Positions 61,145 through 64,000 of a stretch of DNA of 64,000 bases are shown in pieces; position 1 is the first letter of the stretch; every line of letters starts with the position of its first letter. The notes below the pieces were generated by a model. It did no database searches. It had not been told where the DNA came from and worked only from the letters and a program-made list of their open reading frames with translations. This stretch comes from Trematomus loennbergii (lineage: Eukaryota > Chordata > Actinopteri > Perciformes > Nototheniidae): assembly GCA_012861695.1 (NCBI GenBank), contig JAAOOA010000385.1, positions 300,580 to 364,579 on the forward strand, written 5' to 3'. A program made the translations under genes and the position numbers.

Positions 61145-62550
61145 CAGGGCCGTATCCACCATTGAGGTCACCGAGGTCCGGACCTCGGTAATAATTTCCG
61201 AGCTGTGTATATAACAAAACGTGTGAAATAACGGCACTAAACGGGGTTCTTTGTAGTACTTCCATTTACTGCCGATGGGGGCGCTGCATAACTACGTAGC
61301 CTCGATTAAAGCAAACAGAAGAAGACGACATGTATCAACAAACCACCGCAGCCAAGACTTGTACCGGAGCAGCGGAGGAGTGATGAGGTATCTAGAGATC
61401 TGAGTCCAGTGGGCTGCTTGTGTTTCTGTTCATCAGGACATCATATGACCAGCAGATGCTGTGTGAACGCTCTACGTTAGTCAGTGGACGTCGGACAACA
61501 TGCACACTAACTTATATTGCAGCTATAGCTATACTTTGGTTTAAATTGCATGAATAAACTAGCTAGAGAGCTACAGTTAATTACATTCATCCAATGTCAG
61601 AAGGATTACCTTTTAACAAACGTTGTAATGCTTTTCTTTCATTTCAATTTGAGTAAAACATTGAAGATATAACATTGTATTGTTTTCTTTTTACGCTGAC
61701 TCAGGTATAATGAAAAGACTACGCCAGTCGAAGCTCAGCTTTGGTGAGGAAGAGACAGGACAGGTAGAGAGAAAGAGAGAGAGAGAAAGTGATGGAAGTC
61801 AGGGAGGAACTGCAGGTACAGTCACACAAAATAATGTAGGCTTAATAACCCCATCTATCTATCTATCTATATATTTATCTATAACAATAGTCTTCATTTA
61901 CACTATAGACAATAGGCATCATTTTAAAACAACATATATCTATTGCAGTTATGATGTCATAATAACAAACAATTGTATAAAACCACACAATTTGCTTACA
62001 TCTTTGTTCTCTTTTGAGAATCAAACAAAACAGATTTAAATAAAAAAAATAATGCAAACAAGTGAAATGAACTAAATTGCTGAATTGCTTTTAATTCACT
62101 GGCAGGAGCGACAAGTGAGGAGGAGCAAAAAGTGAACAACGAGGGAGAGATTGAACAACGAGAAAGAGTAGAGGACAGAGAGAGTAATGAACGGGAAGAA
62201 GACAGAGAGACTAAAGAAGATGGAAGAGAGGGGGCAGGTTATGGAAAGGAGAGAGACATGGAAAATGAATGTTGACAATGTTTTGTGATCATTTTAGCCT
62301 CTTCTGCATGTCCAGATCATTAATAGTAACAATCAACTGATTCTTATGCATTATACTTTCAAAAATAATGTATGCTGCAGCCCACTGACATGGTTTGAAA
62401 TCAATATATTATCCAATTTGTGACCCCCCACAGGACTTAAAAAGCACCTAACTAGATCATGAAAATCCCAAAAATCTCAGGGGGGTATACCCCCAAACCC
62501 CCTTATCATGTTTGGACCTCGGTATTTATGAAATCCTGGATACGGCCCTG
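61145..62550 (+). mobile_element. 1,406-bp hAT element, TSD GGAGGAGG
   Basis: Direct repeats GGAGGAGG (61137-61144, 62551-62558) flank perfect 13-bp ends CAGGGCCGTATCC...GGATACGGCCCTG. Inside, 61710-61820 reads MKRLRQSKLSFGEEE, like the start of TTF-type/hAT proteins, followed by acidic-basic low-complexity sequence at 62103-62275. No catalytic domain, so non-autonomous. A TATCTATCTATC tract lies at 61853-61880. Confidence 0.92.
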
Positions 62551-63219
62551 GGAGGAGGGGCTCTGTAAGGAAGTGGCAGATTTTCTCCGGTTGTGTATTT
62601 TCAAATTCTAGCGATCTCGAGCCGGTTTCTCAAACTTACCTACCCCACCTTTAAGGTCTGAAACATTTGAGTACTTCTTCAAGACAGGGTTCTCAGAACA
62701 AACCTGAAGCTAACAAAACCAACAGGTCAGACCTCCACTGCCACCTACTGGTTTTATTTGGGACAAGCAATTTCATTCCTGTTAAAAAGTCCATAAGAAT
62801 TACAGTTCAACAGATGCATGGTGTATTCTGCTGACAAAGTGCTGACAGCCACTACACTTAAAGTACATTAAAAAACATTCTCCATATGCGATATACATAA
62901 TTAAATATACAGTATGACATTAGATTGTTAATTGCTGCATCAAGCAGGTTGTAACGGTTGTAGATAAACACAGTTTTGATACACTTTACGATATTTAGAA
63001 CGTCTTGTGATATATATTGTATACTTTTACTTTGTTGTTCCTTAAACAGTTAGTCCACTCATTTATTTTTACATCAAGTTCATCACGTTTTTTAATTTAT
63101 CTTTTAAATGTAGTGAAGTACAAGCATCAATATATGTACTAAATTACAATACTTGAGTAATTGTACTTAGTTACTTTCCAACACTGCAAATATATAATCC
63201 TGGCTCATAACTCAATGAA

Positions 63220-64000
63220 CTATGAATGATTAGCGCTGATTGTGGCTTCAGACTTCAGTTCAGAGTTGGGTGGTCTTCTAGCGCCACCCGGTGATACATT
63301 CTTGTGTTTGCTTTTGCGTTTGACTCTCTTCCTCATTTTTTCCTCATGTTGGCTTGACATTTTAAAAACAGTCGTGGTGGAGTCAGGCTTTAATTTGTAC
63401 CTAGAGACTGACCCAATGAGAAAAACAAAAAACATAAAACAACCTGGGGTTGTGTTAGTTACACAAGCCTACTGTATAATAAGGTAGCCTACTTTGTAAG
63501 TTCTGCTTGAACAATATTTGTCCCCACTAAACAAAATACATTTCATTGCCACCACAAAACTCACTGTTTTGTTTTCTCAAGTTCAGGCACATGTGGCTTT
63601 TGTAGAAAGCGGTGACTTCATTCTAGCTCCACTTTACTCCAAAAGAATATCTTTAATTTGCCGTTTGTCATCTATCCTCTCCAGGTTGTGCCGTTGTCTC
63701 ACCTGTCGTCCTCCAGCTGGATCTCCATAGCATCACAGAAGAAGTCGTGAACTTTCTCTTGTACCTTCCCCTCTCATCTGAATCAAGTTGGGGTCGTAGT
63801 CCAAGCCAAACTGCGGTCCATGCAGGTCTGAGGAGTGACACTCTGCGAGGTCTCGAACCGGGTCAGAGTCAGGACGGATCTTCGTGCAGCGACTATAGAG
63901 TTGCGTCTAGAGTTGTGCTGGGATTACGATCCGGAGTGAGAGAAACACTTCCCGCACTTTTCGCACTGAAAGGGTTTGTCCCCGGAGTGCAGCCTCGCAA
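63220..64000 (-). CDS. ZEB-like C2H2 zinc-finger gene, last two exons, copy B (cut by window edge)
   Basis: The finger exon runs from the window edge down to 63703 (donor GTGAGA) with finger residues as in copy A (GKRFSHSGS region) and QFGLDYDPN...VHDFFCDAMEIQLEDD. The last exon (from about 63404) reads YKLKPDSTTTVFKMSSQHEE, then KMRKRVKRKSKHKN and a stop at 63220. The codons that are TGA and TAA in copy A are sense here, so this copy is the better preserved one. It still has a one-base difference near 63240 that shifts the last residues and one near 63765. The fingers would bind DNA in the nucleus. The family name is tentative. Confidence 0.65.

Overview
The window is genomic DNA from a ray-finned fish, most probably a percomorph teleost. 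The evidence is vertebrate genes split by GT-AG introns, a GPR160-like receptor, a cluster of SLAM/CD2-family immunoglobulin receptor genes with the short phase-1 exons usual in fish, long (CA)n/(GT)n/(GA)n tracts, and a fish-type mobile-element load (hAT, piggyBac-like, TTAA-flanked MITEs, L2 LINE, Ty3 chromovirus with a chromodomain). There are no bacterial operons, rRNA or CRISPR. I could not recognise any tRNA gene.

Layout. (1) 89-21603 is copy A of a large direct duplication; 52000-64000 is copy B, which runs off the right edge. Each copy holds an intronless acidic coiled-coil gene on the minus strand (A 8871-11164, B 54708-56899) and, at its right end, the last exons of a ZEB-like C2H2 zinc-finger gene on the minus strand (A 20837-21603, degenerate; B 63220-64000, cut by the window). 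The copies look nearly identical by eye but differ by several large, cleanly bounded insertions. A alone carries a 6,091-bp TIR element, a 2.2-kb block, a 3.9-kb block with a hAT element and a 127-bp minisatellite, and a 252-bp MITE. B alone carries a 924-bp hAT element and a 2.4-kb hAT mosaic. (2) 21882-23599 is an internally deleted piggyBac-like element. (3) 25283-26165 is a gpr160-like GPCR gene. (4) 27331-28350 is a nested pair of inverted-repeat elements. (5) 28800-47716 is an immune-receptor block: one plus-strand SLAM-like gene (37136-41601), one minus-strand CD48/SLAM-like gene (43479-47716) with a tandemly duplicated transmembrane exon, and two minus-strand leader-exon relics (28831 and 36293). 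One relic is interrupted just upstream by a young, complete Ty3/sushi-like chromovirus (28906-34094). (6) 48-52 kb is gene-free AT-rich DNA with a 3' LTR remnant.

Two cross-cutting points. First, almost every real gene is broken by single-base deletions. Once these are allowed for, lengths return exactly to multiples of three, and the two coiled-coil copies then differ by exactly two 17-residue repeat units. Together with an excess of indels over substitutions between the two LTRs, this suggests many frameshifts are residual assembly (consensus) errors rather than pseudogene decay. Second, the two large copies may be either a true segmental duplication or two haplotypes retained side by side; the sequence alone cannot decide. 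The best mechanistic signal is an 11-nt match between the predicted RNA 5' end and the primer-binding site of the chromovirus, the signature of Tf1/sushi-type self-priming.
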